Assembly (NCBI GenBank): GCA_016808115.1
Contig: JAEQBH010002348.1
Coordinates: 310,001-374,000 of the forward strand
Direction: 5' to 3'
Length of the DNA stretch: 64,000 bases
Source of the DNA: Tetrastigma voinierianum
Taxonomy: Eukaryota > Streptophyta > Magnoliopsida > Vitales > Vitaceae
Both the position numbers and the translations under genes were made by a program. The notes beneath the pieces were generated by a model. That model did not search any database and was not told the origin of the DNA. It saw only the letters and a program-made list of their open reading frames with translations. Shown piece by piece: positions 23,901 through 35,911 of the stretch. The number at the start of each line of letters is the position of its first letter. Position 1 is the first letter of the stretch.

Positions 23901-25860
23901 TTGTGTAGAATCCTTTGTCAAGTTTGGCTATGTCCTCACGAAAGATTCAGATAGAGAAAATGTTACTTAGGAGATGTCATTCTTTTTTTTTTCAACCCAT
24001 GTTTTTGTTTTGGCCATCACTTATCCAAATTGAGTGATTCAAATTTTTGGATAAACTAGACTTCTAGAAGAACAAATCTCCATGAAATAGGTGTATGCAA
24101 ATTTGGACCCCAAGGTACCCAGAAAATTCGTTAAAGTGAAGCTCTGATTTGGGTCAATTCTATTACAATGCTGATACAGTTTTGGATTTCAGAGCAGTTT
24201 TGGTATTTAGGCCATAAGTTGAGTTTCACTCATCCAAATTGAGTGATTCAAATTTCTGAGTAAACTAGAATTCTAGGAGAACAAATCTTCCTAAAATAAG
24301 TATATCCAAATTTGGATCCAATTGGACTTATAAAATTCTTCAAAGTAAGAGAACAATTCAGTCCCTAAAATCTTTCTCAAAACAATCCAATGAACTGGAG
24401 TAATTCCGGTTGTTTAAATCATAACTTGAGTTATACTAGTTCAAATGAGGTGATTCAAACTTCTATACAAACTAGACATCGGGGAGAATAACTTTCATGA
24501 AGAAAGTAGGTCCGAAATGGACTTTAGAGCCGCCAGAATCGTTCGAAAGTGCACTGGTTATAAACCAAAATTGTATAAAGGTTATATAAATGTATCGTTA
24601 TATTAAATAATGCATCATAGTAATATGTGATTATGATAACATGTGTTATGAAAGTAAAGATAATACATATAATCGTGTTATATGAAAAGTACGTTAAATG
24701 TTTATAAGAGATTATTTGAAAATGAATATCTCATAAGCATACATGATATTATAGTATTCATGTATACGAGATATCTTTTCTAATACCAAAGATTACAAGA
24801 AAACATAATAAAAATGATCGTCGCTTAAGACCTGTAGTCGGATAGATAGCATGCCTAGGGATATAAACTTAAGGCAAAGATATGGCGCTTACGTGACATC
24901 GAGACCCCGCTTAATGATGACATAGATCCCGTCGATCATTATACGTCCCGTTTCAGCCTATGACAGAGACATCATCTCAGACGGATAAGACTCTTCTGGG
25001 CACATACATGCGCTATTTCAGATCCGCTCAAGGTTTTGCAGGTATGTACCATAAAGAAATGATAAGTATATGTGCCATATGATATGATATGAGAAGCATA
25101 AAGACTACTATGCGATGACATTCGCGCTACAAGAATAATAAGACAAGATAAGAGGACAATAAAAAATACGTGGAAATATGATAAGAAAAGAAACATAAGT
25201 TATGACAAGTAGATATGAAAATGGATAAGTATATGTGTAAAGGTTATAAAGCTTGTCATAAGTATATGCATGTGTTCAAAGTGAGATGACGTGTCGTCTA
25301 TACGTATTAATTCCCACTGTTATGTTTAGCACTCCGGTTTTCATCCGCATGTGCACTTGCTGTGAGGCAAGATAGACATCCGCACCGGGCCTCCAAGGTC
25401 AACACATCACAGTGCTCACTTGAAGACCCGTCTATTTCAGATATGTAATATCCTTTTGTTGTTTGTAAACAAATGAAGCAATGTAAATATTGTAAAGGAA
25501 TACTTCCATGTATGGAGCTTATATATATTTTGTAATCCGCTGCTACATGATATAGTACAAGTTAAGTGTTTAACATTATATGATTAAACAAGCTTAAAGG
25601 CTATAAGTTTATACAAAAAAAAAAAAAATGATGACACCCTCGCTTGACACCGAGTGCCTGGTTGGGGGTGTCACAAACCTAATAATCCATGCAACCCATC
25701 CCTCAGAATCCCTTAGCCTTAACTTGGACGGGTTCACCATAGGCCTTAATTTCTTCCCAAGAAGAAGTTCAATTGCCGATCTCCATGGAAAAGGGAAATT
25801 AGGTGGAGAAGAAAACACTTCTCCAAGGGAATGTGCAAGTTCTGGCCCAAGCAAAGGAGA
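20925..25860 (-). pseudogene. Plant mobile domain (PMD) gene, split by solo LTR E
   Basis: PMD proteins are a plant family related to MAIN/MAIL and found in host genes and Mutator-like transposons. They act in the nucleus in silencing, or are transposon cargo. On the minus strand, N-terminal residues start near 25854 (MLGPELAHSLGEVF) and run to GWVAWIIR at about 25680. After the LTR the frame resumes at 23187 with SPHFRGLSASLGIEQF, then FWSKSINFFLLPFGPISITLRDVTILTG, the PMD hallmark. A second block (22845-22354) has YLPLAKSLALGRSYALGTLLLAS and LWFVQMWLLAYF. An intron is likely between about 22067 (donor GTAAAAG) and 21996 (acceptor CTGCAG). The tail includes a basic segment (PTKKLKMAKEKN, about 21940) and a charged coiled-coil-like end (about 21200-20935). 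Internal stops and frame changes exist besides the insertion. Confidence 0.8.
23188..25675 (+). mobile_element. Solo gypsy LTR E in the PMD gene
   Basis: It begins TGTAATACCC and ends GGGGTGTCACA, is 2488 bp long and lacks any internal domain. A perfect 5-bp target duplication AACCT flanks it (23183-23187 and 25676-25680). Removing the LTR and one AACCT rejoins the PMD reading frame. Three diverged copies of a segment of about 200 bp (near 24010, 24221 and 24421, marked by CCAAATTGAGTGATTCAAA) lie inside. Confidence 0.92.
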
Positions 25861-25960
25861 AAGAGAAACAAATACTGCAAAGCAAAAAAAAAAACTATAT
25901 CAAAGACAACACATATCAAGGAAAAATGAGCATAAGCAAAGGATTGGATTACCTTGATGA

Positions 25961-26254
25961 ATATGGGACCGGGTTGGAAGCCATTGAACCAACACGAGAA
26001 ATTCTTAAGGAAACAAATCCAAGGAAAGTTATAATCATGACAAAAGTCTGAATCTCAAGCTCCAAAGCCGAGAAACATTCAAGAATAGGGGAGATAGGGC
26101 AAAAGTCTATCTGGCAGTGGCCTAGAGAGTTACCTTTAAGTCGTTTCTGCCAGTGGATAAATCAAAATTCTTTGGCAATGCACGACCTATAGTCTACCAA
26201 AGATAAAGTTCAAGTCCAAGTGAAAGGCAAGTCAACCTATGGCGAAAGTATTTT
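25961..26254. other. Unassigned DNA upstream of the PMD gene
   Basis: AT-rich sequence, possibly the 5' region of the minus-strand PMD gene. No clear promoter or further exon can be supported. Confidence 0.25.
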
Positions 26255-26620
26255 CAAAGAGGTTATCAAAAAACATTTTGAAATAGCCAAATGACTTCAA
26301 AATAATTTTTCAACAGTGCATTCAATATGATTCTTGAATTCTACACTCAAGAAAATTTTTGAAACAGCAAAATGATATCAAAAGAATTTTTTTCAAGAGT
26401 GCATTCAAGATAATTTTCAAATTCTGCAGTTAAGAAATTTTTGAAACAATTGAACAACATCGGAAGAATTTTTTTCAAGAGTGCATTCAAGATTATTTTT
26501 GTGTTTTACACTCAAGAAAAATTTTGAAATATTCAAACGACACCAAAAAAAAATTTCAAGAGTACATTCAATGGTATTTTTCGGGAAAAGTCTGCATTCA
26601 AGAAAAGTTTTGAATAGCAT
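26255..26620 (+). repeat. 82-bp tandem array
   Basis: TTCAAGAGTGCATTCAAG-type units start at 26309, 26392, 26474 and 26555, spaced 83, 82 and 81 bp, with partial units at both ends. The unit includes a run TTTTTT and a CTCAAGAAAATTTTTGAAA inverted motif. Confidence 0.85.
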
Positions 26621-26751
26621 AAAAAAAAAAGTTTCGATATTTTGCATCAAGGAAAGTTGGTAAATTTGACACAAGATGTTCTCGTTCAAGAAGAAAATTG
26701 GTATAAAAAACCATATTGTCAAAAAAAATCATGAAATTTGCAACCTTTTCA

Positions 26752-27518
26752 TCAATGGAGTACATATCGGTAGTAGCACGAAGAAGACCAATGGTTTCGC
26801 CAGCAGTGCGAGGATGAATGGTGCAATCGTTGGAGAGTAAAGAAACAACACGATCTGCGAAGGTTGGAATAGCAATGGCGTCGATAGAGTTCGGTGGCCA
26901 ACAGATCAAGGCTTGGGATGTCACCGACTATAACGGAGAAGGAGATCAATCCTTGAAGGGGTAGCAGTGGGCGGTGATGACCGGAGCAGTAACAGACGAC
27001 TGGAGTGACATTCGAAGATGACTGCAATGTGATCTTTAGTGGGAGAGCAAAGATAGACAACTTATGTGTGACAATTGTCGACGACAACGTTAGCGACTTT
27101 GACAACTTCGACAGCAGCGACGTTAGCAGAAGGTGCAACAACGTTGGCTTTGGAGGCAAAGGCTACGACAACGGCAGTGGCGGTGGCAGCATAGATCTGA
27201 AAGGAAGATGATGAAGAAAGGGTGAAAATTTTCTTTTTTCCAAGTCAAAAGGGGTTCTTTTTCCTTTCTCCAAATCAAAAAGGGTTGTTTTGGAAAGTGA
27301 AAACGGATTCTTTCTGAAAAAGAAAGATAAATATGGTGGTCCTTGGTTGCTTGAAGAAAAAGACGAGTAGTTACTCTCTTGTGGTGCAATATTCTTTGGT
27401 GGAGGAAAGACGAAGGTTGGAGGTTTGAACTTGATGGTGGCAGGAACTTTCTCTTGGGAAATAACAGTTGCCTTCTCATTTGATCCGACTTGGCTCTTTC
27501 TTGCCGTTGGAACTCCAC
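26752..27518 (-). other. Uncharacterised open stretch, no family recognised
   Basis: Minus-strand frames of 131 and 135 codons overlap here in different phases. Their composition (many L, S, H, C) and lack of motifs do not support a real protein. The plus strand has GGCGGTGGCAGC-type codons but no matching family. It lies between the 82-bp array and the start of repeat C2, and could be degraded transposon sequence. Confidence 0.2.
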
Positions 27519-27522
27519 ATCA

Positions 27523-29201
27523 TGTTAAAGAAGTGCTCTAAAGGTCATCACCTTTAGCACTTGTTGTATATCTTATTTTAATGAAAAGAAGGCTTCTTCA
27601 TTACTTTGATATTCATTTTCTATATGAATTGATATGGATCTTAAATCAAGTAATGAAGTCTATGACACATTACACAACATGAAGCAAATCATGATGTGAT
27701 CATGATAATGAGATTCTTATCATGTGTAATTATGTTGTATTTAAATTATCCCTAATCATAGGATCAACAAGATTGGACATTGTTGTTCCGGACAAACTAG
27801 CACATGTTGTACTTTTTGATTTGATCAAACAGTTTGATCTCATAAACTGTGATCATCGTGATGGTTAGAGTAGACATGTGAATGCTTGCTAAGATTAGTC
27901 AAGTACTTCAGAGACCTACTATGAGACAATCATATGAATTATCTATTACATGTAGATGATAGTCTCATCGTAGCAATGGTGCAAGTATTCTTAAACTTGA
28001 GGTACTCAAGGTTATCTTGGATGTTGATCCTATGCTTTGCCTTCATTCCTTGTTACCTTTCAAGGGTTTCTCATAGGGTGATGATTGGGTACAGCTTGAG
28101 GTGTTCGATGTAGTTGAGTAGCCAACAAAGGATTCACCACTCATGATAGAGGGAACATATACTTGTCAAGGTCATTACTCGAAAAATCTCTAACCATAGT
28201 GGATATGTCATAAAGAGCTAGTTCTGTGGTACGACTAATGAAAGAATAAGTCTTAGGACGTTAACTATTTACATTCAAGCGATGCGGCGTACCCAATCTG
28301 GGAGCTACACTTTGTCCATACTCTCAAGTAAAGTGTGTATAGTTCGTGAAAGCGATCTACCAGAAAATATTGTCTATGTGAAGGCTGGCGAATAAACCAC
28401 CGACTCGGGTTAATTGGGCATCATGATGAGTTGCTAAATACCGCTCATGACTTACTTGATTCAATTGTTGAACCAAGTGCCTAACATAATCTGTAACTCC
28501 ACCGTTACTCTCACATAAGACGAGGTGGGACAAAGTGATTCGATTTGATCCAAGTCAGGGACATGCTGACACGATCCGAACATGACGAAGAGAGCTCGGG
28601 CTCACTAATGGGCTCGGTGCCTATGAGTAGTAAGTCACATGTGCATAGATTTAACATGGCTAGCCCACCTAGAGGGCATTTTCAATTCCTTTTCTCACCC
28701 TAGTCGTTATAAGATCAGCGGAAGTATAGATGGCTGAAGAGACCAAACCAAAGCCTACGCTCATCAATCTGTAGACTGATTGACTAGCCTTCACCTGGTA
28801 TGAAAGGAACATTGCGGGCCCACTCTTCCTACTCAAGAAAAGACTTTTTATTCATTAATTAACATGTTTAGGCTCATCGGAACCCAATGAGATTTAATAC
28901 GAATGAGAGAAAGTTCTCTTATTCCTTATCTTTTTTCATACACGTTTTGAGTAAGTATGGGAGAGAATCGGTTCTCTTCTTTATCCATCTCAATCTCTCT
29001 CATGAATGATCAATCATATGTATTGGAGAAGAGAGAAGAAAAGAAAAAGGTGTTCTTCTTCCTTTGTTTTGTGTGTAGGATGAAAAGTGTCTCCTCTTCC
29101 CTTTCTAACCGACTTGCTAAGACTTCGTCGAGGTCGAGATCACTTCCTAGTGGTTTCGTCTCTACTTGTGGATCACTATTGAGGTGTGCTCCGCCTCGAG
29201 G
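27523..29201 (+). mobile_element. Repeat C2, left part (LTR-like)
   Basis: It starts TGTTAAAGAAGTGC at 27523, a plausible LTR terminus, and contains no coding sequence. Blocks from about 28145 onward match repeat C1. It is interrupted at 29202 by solo LTR D and continues at 31366. Repeated TCATGATG/ATCATGAT words near 27690-27730 form small inverted repeats. Lineage not identified. Confidence 0.55.
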
Positions 29202-31365
29202 CGTAACACCTCGAATTGCACTTCTAGTAGTTATTTAAGTTCAGAAGATAAGCAAAGAAAATTTGTATTTTCCAAAATATAAATGCTAAGTAAGAAAAAT
29301 GATAAAAACCCAAAATTTATCCAAGAGTTAAGGATAAATTAGTAATTTGCCAATTTAAGGACCCAACTGGCATAAGATGAAAGATTATATGCTAAATTGG
29401 TAATAAGATAAGTTAAAATTTGCAACAAGAGAATAAAGGACATAAATGCAAAATGAGAAATTAAACCCAAAATGGGTTAGCCAAACATGAAGACACATTA
29501 AAAGGTGAATAAAATCAATATACTCGGGCTTATGTCAGGCTTACTAAGGCTTCTCAAGAGAGAGCAGAAGATAAGCAAGAGAGAAAGCATAAAGGAATAA
29601 GGAAAGGAAAGCATGAGAAGTTCAGGTAAGGAAACTATAGTAAGGATGCTAGTTTGGAAGTTTAGATACTTTTATGGAACTCTTGTTTAGAACTTTGGTT
29701 TGGGATTGTTTGGAAATACTTGTTTAAGTTGGGTTAGGAAAACTCTAACTTTTCAATACATATGTTTTTGGTTGGTTTAAGTTAGTTTTATGGTTTTGTT
29801 TCGAAATGGTGTACTTTGGTTGAAAGAGTTCAGACAAAAATGGCCAAAACTTATCATTTTCTATTTCCCGACACCTTACGCCAGCGCAAATCTCCGCCTA
29901 GGCGGGACATCTTCGCCTGGGGAGGAACCCATCAAGTTTTCGAACTTTCTAAATCTCGCCCCAGTACCCAGTTGGTGTTTCGTTCCTCTTCCATTAATTC
30001 GAACAATTGTCCATAGGATTAATGAGGACCCTAATAAGTGAATGAAAGGGTTCGTACAAGGTGCGTTATTTGAAAAAAATTATGTCACTTCTCCTCGACG
30101 ATCCGGTCATTGGGAAAACATTATTTTTTGCCTCTTTTGCTAATGGGATTAAGAACGGCAAACGCTCTGCGTATCATATATAATCAGATGCCCGGTTAAG
30201 ACCAAATAGCTAATGAATAGGCATTCGATCGCTGCTTCGACACTTCTCGCTGTTAAGACTGTTACGTAAAACGCTTCATCAATGTCGCGACTTTGCTGTT
30301 ACGACACTTCATTATGTAGCGCACACGCTTCGACTGCGGTTTGACTTCATTAGTGTTAATGGACACTTCAAATAGACGTGATGATGATCGACTGAATCAT
30401 GTTTCGAACACGCAGCGCGTTTACGACGACCCTCTGTCACGCCAGCGGTTAACGCCTTCAACTCCAGCGGTTTGCGACTCTGCTAAGGCACTTGCCATTT
30501 TTATGATGCCTGATCATGATCCTGACTTTACCAGCGGTTAGCCACGCACTCTGGCCTTATGGCAGCACGTCTCCGATCACTCTTCGACATCGCTGGAAGG
30601 CGCTGACTCCCGTTACGTGGCGGCACACGCCTCATTCTGCATCACCAGACTTTCAGTACTTATTGTATCATGGTCCTCCATTTAGTATTAGAGGTCTATG
30701 CGCAAATACTTTATAAGGCTGTACACCTAAATAATAAGATATATTGAAATTAATGATACAATCAAACGATTATTTAATAAGAAGTACTAATGTAAAGGAA
30801 ACTGAAGTATTTCTTTGTTCGCATTGCACCCCTGCAATTCCCTCGTATAGCGGATATATGTCTCTCAACTCCTACGTAGATGGCGCCCTCGCTACGAACA
30901 GGTAATACGAAAAACCCCGTAAGAGAATTTTGTATAATGCAAAATACGATGATATATGGTCGGCGGATGATACGTATCTTCAGAAACGTGGTACCAATTT
31001 CAAGTGGTCATATTCGCTTTCCCCACGGTTATGTTTAGCACGCGTGTTTCATCCGTATATGATCGGGGCGACATTCGTACTTTTCAGACGCCTGTAATAA
31101 CACCTCTCAGAAGCAATTCACTTCGATGTAGGTTTTGAATTTGATTTTGCAAACAAACAAAAGTTTTTTGTAATATAAGTTATTTGCGTACAAGTAAATG
31201 TAATGGTGAATACAGATATATAAACTAACCACCACTTCGGCGGCGGTGGTATTAGAATCTTGGCTTTTTTATGACGGTTTGCCGGAAATGGGCCTGGTCA
31301 ACGTTCTAGCAGGCGAGTCTCAGCCCCGTGCCGCCTCAAATACCTTCACTGCAAGAGGCGTGACA
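29202..31365 (+). mobile_element. Solo gypsy LTR D in repeat C2
   Basis: It begins CGTAACACC (TG decayed to CG), ends GGCGTGACA and is 2164 bp long. A perfect target duplication CGAGG lies at 29197-29201 and 31366-31370. It belongs to the same family as the LTRs of element A (shared TTAGGAAAACTCTAACT, CpG-rich array and GTGGTAGT/GTGGTATT end block). No internal domain, so it is a recombined solo LTR. Confidence 0.92.
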
Positions 31366-31490
31366 CGAGGTGCTACTGGCCGACCGGATCAATCACAGCA
31401 TCACTCAAAGAGGTAAATGTTTATTTTGTCTTCATCTTTGCAATATCCCCATCGACATCCATTGGCTTGATTCCCTGGGTGGGATTGGCA
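31366..31490 (+). mobile_element. Repeat C2, right part
   Basis: It continues C2 after solo LTR D. CTTGATTCCCTGGGTGGGATTGGCA (last 12 bases GGTGGGATTGGCA region, ending 31490) resembles the CAAGGGATCCTTGGGAGGG block of C1. The end is tentative. Confidence 0.45.
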
Positions 31491-32493
31491 GGCATTAGTC
31501 GAATCTTTCATCAATTTGTATGATATGATGCTCTGGATAGATCCCAAATGACATCATGGCAAAGCAGCTCACTAGTGTCTCACGTCAAGATAGTTTAAGA
31601 TTTTTGACTTACATACAATACACCTTCGCCACACGTATATGGGCAATTATTTGCACCCAAATCAAAATTGCCTAACTAATATTATTTGGTTTTGGTTTGT
31701 CATAAGTAAAAAGTCTTTGGTATAAACTGGTCCGATCCATTTGAGTGTCACAGAAAGTCTGCCGTATTTCTGAAAATTGGGGCACTCAAAGTCACCCAGA
31801 CTTCTTCAATGATCATAAAGGCAAAGAATGTGGCAGCCATTCGCGACGGAATTTCCTCATGAAGCTTCCTGATGAGACGTTAGAATTTCTTGAACAAGCT
31901 TCATCTGCATATGGGTAGCGATCAGAAATCGAAGAGTGGAAAAAATGGAGATTTGAGAAGTTATCCAAGAACGTCTATAAAAGGAATAGAGTTCTCACAG
32001 ATGATAAAGCAACCAACCAATCAACAAATCAACAACAATCAATCGATCAATCAACTTAGTAATGTCAATCTACTTTAACATTTATTAGCTTTCAATTACT
32101 TCACTACCAAGGTCTCTATCAAAGTCCCTGCTCAAATTCTTTTGATTCTTTAGCACATTTTAGTAATATATTTTAAGTTCCAGCGTAAGTTTTCTTCACC
32201 TTCAGCATTATTCGTTTACTTATCCCAGTAATCTTAATATTTTTTTTCTAACTTTCATTTATGCAATTTACATTTTTTGGTAGTCACCGTCTCATTTAGA
32301 TCAGGTGAACTGTATTAAGTGTGGAACCAGAGAATTCATTTTAACCCATTGGCAAAGCTTGATTTCTCAGGACCCCTGTTTAAAATTCAGCGAATAGTTT
32401 GACAACTATGAACTTAACTATTTGATGTTAGCTAATTCGAAAAAGAAGCCGATTTTATTATCTCCGTTGTATAATGTTTGATGAAAATTTGAA
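31491..32493. other. Unassigned DNA with a TATA-like box
   Basis: Contains CTATAAAAGG (about 31975), which looks promoter- or LTR-like. It is followed by CAATCAA-rich DNA. No coding sequence recognised. Confidence 0.3.
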
Positions 32494-35400
32494 TGATAGT
32501 TGAGGCGTATTTAATCGTGTAAATGACCACGGGGAACGATTTCAGACACAATTATTGTTATGATTTTTTGTTAATATTTTAAATGTGTTGAACGCGTATG
32601 TTTTGCAATGTTACACCACTATCAAGAATTAAAACATCATTCTTAAAAAGATTTAGTCCATTGCAACTTAAAAGATACAGAAACTTCTCGAGTTATTGAA
32701 CTAGAAAGGCACAGACTTTGCTTAAATAGATAAATATTACTATTAGTTTCATCAATAGAGTCATGAACAAATTCTTTGCCTGAGACAAATGACAATATGT
32801 CATATTTTAATATGTCAATTTTCTTCATAATGAATCTAGATATTAATTATCAAGATTGAGGCAATTGGCTTACTTGCTCTCCAAAGCCAGAGAAACCTTA
32901 TATGGGGTGCTATTAGTTACTGGAATAACTCTTGACTGCAATTTCATTAATGATCCTAACCTTTATTAACTTCATGAACCCCAGGACTCTCCAGACTCAA
33001 CTAGATATATAAAAACCCCTTCCTCAAACAATCAATTAAAATCCATGGAGCGAACCCCTTTACAAACTCTTAACTTGGTCTTTGGGTGCCATGCAAGGAA
33101 GGGTAAAATTTTTTTTTCTTTTTTTTTTTCAAACACTTAGATTTTTCAAAAAATCTACAGCTCCTTCCTGCTTGTCTAGACTTTCCTAAATCTACAAAAC
33201 TCCCAGAAAACATTTTAAAACACTTCTAATCTTTCAATTCTCAATCTCCATTTGTGACTCTCTGGCCCACAACCCAATTCAGCACACAATCAAAACCCAA
33301 GCAAAATATATACACATATACATTTATTTACTGAATCATCAAAATATTCAAAACTTCTTCAATCCACATGAGTAAAGGATCGGGCTTGAGCCACTTAAGC
33401 CGACCGCCTACGTGAGACTCTCATCCATCGAGAATTCAAAGCCCGAGTTCTTTCAAAATATATACATATATACATTTACATGATAAAATGATTCAATGAC
33501 ATATAATATGCAAATATATATACAATACAACACAGACGTCACTTCCTCGATGATCGACTCACCGCTAAGGGGATGCTCTCCATCATGCACTGCCTCTCTA
33601 GTCCTAAATATTTTTTGAACGATAATGTCTGAGGGGAAGATGATTTAAATATTTGTCGGAGGTACATTTTCGATTTAGACAACATTTTCAGATATATCAA
33701 AAAGAATACTTATTCAATTAAACCAATTTATGCTTTAAACCTTCTTCAATGAACCCAGGCAAATAATCTGACATCTTCTGCAATTGACTGTGAGGGAGGC
33801 CTAATCCGCTCATAACCATGTCAGAGAACTCACGCCATGCATGCTGTGTTCCAAATATAAGATCTTATCGTGTATGATATTACGCTTAAAAATCTATTTC
33901 CCTCCCTCCTCGTTAGCGATCTACGGAACCCTTTCCTTTCAACCTTACACGCTACAAGTATTCTCAAATTCGGGATATCACTATAATACTATATCGGGTT
34001 AGGTAACCATCAAGAAACCTTTATTCAAAAATACATTTATAAATCATTTAAACTATTTATCATTTAAAACACATATACAATCACACAGGTACTTTAATAG
34101 CTTAAACTTCCATAATGCTCTTAACATATACATATATAATTTTAATATAAATACATATATTTAGGGGCAAGACAAACATATATATATATATACTAATAAC
34201 ATAAAACATTTAATACATTCTTATTAATATACATAAAGTATTTACATGAAATCTTTTCATTTAACATTAAAATCTGGCTTTTAAAACTCAATTTTCAAAC
34301 ATCGCTTTTACACTCATCACCACCCGCGTCAACCCGCCGCCTGTCGACTCCCGCTTCCCGTCCGATAGTCTTTTTTCAGACCTTTTCAAGAAAACCACAC
34401 TGAACATTAAACGATAACTTTACTTTAACCACCATACACATTCATTTTCATCCAACCACACCACATCACTTTAACTCATTTAAACCACAATTTAAAATAT
34501 AAACTAAATAAATGACCAAAATAATTTTTACTTTACAAATGACCTTAATACCTCAATTCAAAATCTTTTTCATAATCAACTCAATGCACTTCTTGTTAAT
34601 ATTCACCCTAAACGAATTAACAACCAATTTCTTTGACCCTCTCATTTCCTTTTTTAATAACACACAAAGTCATATTCAATTTGTTCTTCCATTTTCTTCA
34701 TTCAATCACCAACCCACGCCTTATACCTCAATTTCACTAATCCCTAACCAATTTCAACATGTCATACAAAATGCACCATCAAACCCTAAATCCATCACTC
34801 ACTTTATTTTTCAACCCTAACCTAATCCATTTTTCAAACTTATATCAAACCATCATGATTCAACCTTAAATATCACTGAATCTTATTATCCATTCAGAAA
34901 ATCTACAGCATTGAATACAAAAACATAAAAATCAATTTTCCTGTCTAATATAAACTTACTTGTTTTCTTTGTTTTTCCTTGGCTTCTCTTCCTTTGATTC
35001 ACTCGATCTCACTTGGAAAGCTTGAAGGAGAAGAAAATCACATCCCACCTGTCTCACACGTTTTTTTTTTCCTTCCTTTTCTTTTTCTCTTTCTCTTTTT
35101 CTCTTTTCTCTCTCTCTTTTTCTTTCTCTCTCTCTTTTTCCTCATGGCCGAGCCTCTTTGACAAACTCAACTTGAATTTACATTTTGATCCTCAACTTGC
35201 CAAATTGAACTTTAGCCCATGCACCATTATTGACAAGGATTACAATGTCACCTTGTCATTAGTCCATTCTTATTTATTACAAATCATCTAATCCATTATT
35301 TAAATCATAACTTAGCCATTAAGAAAGGTTTTGATTGCTCTTTACAAGAAAATATTCAACTGATAATAGATTTTACTCGCACTTATACCGCTTTTTTTTA

Positions 35401-35911
35401 TACCGATTAAACGTCAAAAATATTCTATTGTCGTCTAAACTTCAAATTGACCATGAAATATTCTAATTAAATCCTTCTAACATGATCTGTGCCCAAATCA
35501 CCGGGAATCTGATTTAAAATCATTAACCAACTTACAGATGATGACATCCGAATTACGCTCGACGTCGGAAACTATCCAAACGGACTGCTTCGCTCATAGA
35601 CTCTATGACACCCGGATTTTCAGATTTTCGCCCACTTCCTAAAAATTTCAGCGTAGCTCCAAATTTTAAATCTCAAAATCACGATCACTTAAATCTCCAC
35701 TTCTAAATATCGTCGTCATGAGAACCCAAATTTCTTAAAATTCGCAAACCCTCCGTCCGGATATAATAAGAAGAATTACTATTCATTAGGGGCATCCGAT
35801 GAAAATTTTAAAAATTTCACTTATGCCCAAATGACGTCCCAGCGCCATAAATTTAATCTACCCTCGCTCTATCCTCGACCTTAATCGGGCTCAATCACTA
35901 CCATTATAACA
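32494..35911 (-). mobile_element. Gypsy-like LTR on the minus strand (element L)
   Basis: Read on the minus strand, it begins TGTTATAATGG at 35911 and runs through LTR-type non-coding sequence (GGGTGTCATAGAGTC, CACATCCCACC..., a CT-rich run at about 35060-35145). The right flank is TTGAA (35912-35916). The only nearby matching left flank followed by TG is TTGAA at 32489-32493, which would make a 3.4-kb solo LTR ending CAACTATCA. The right end is fairly convincing; the left end is a guess. Confidence 0.5.

Noticed and set aside
28957..29238. A 93-codon plus-strand ORF
   Set aside because: It runs from repeat C2 into solo LTR D, so it is a chance frame across an insertion junction.
27518..31400. 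CATCA on both sides of repeat C2 as a target duplication
   Set aside because: The right copy would leave an LTR end of ACAG instead of CA. A 5-bp match within 100 bp may be chance.
34979..35161. Phe/Leu/Ser-rich ORF resembling a membrane segment
   Set aside because: It is a translation of a CT-rich run inside an LTR.
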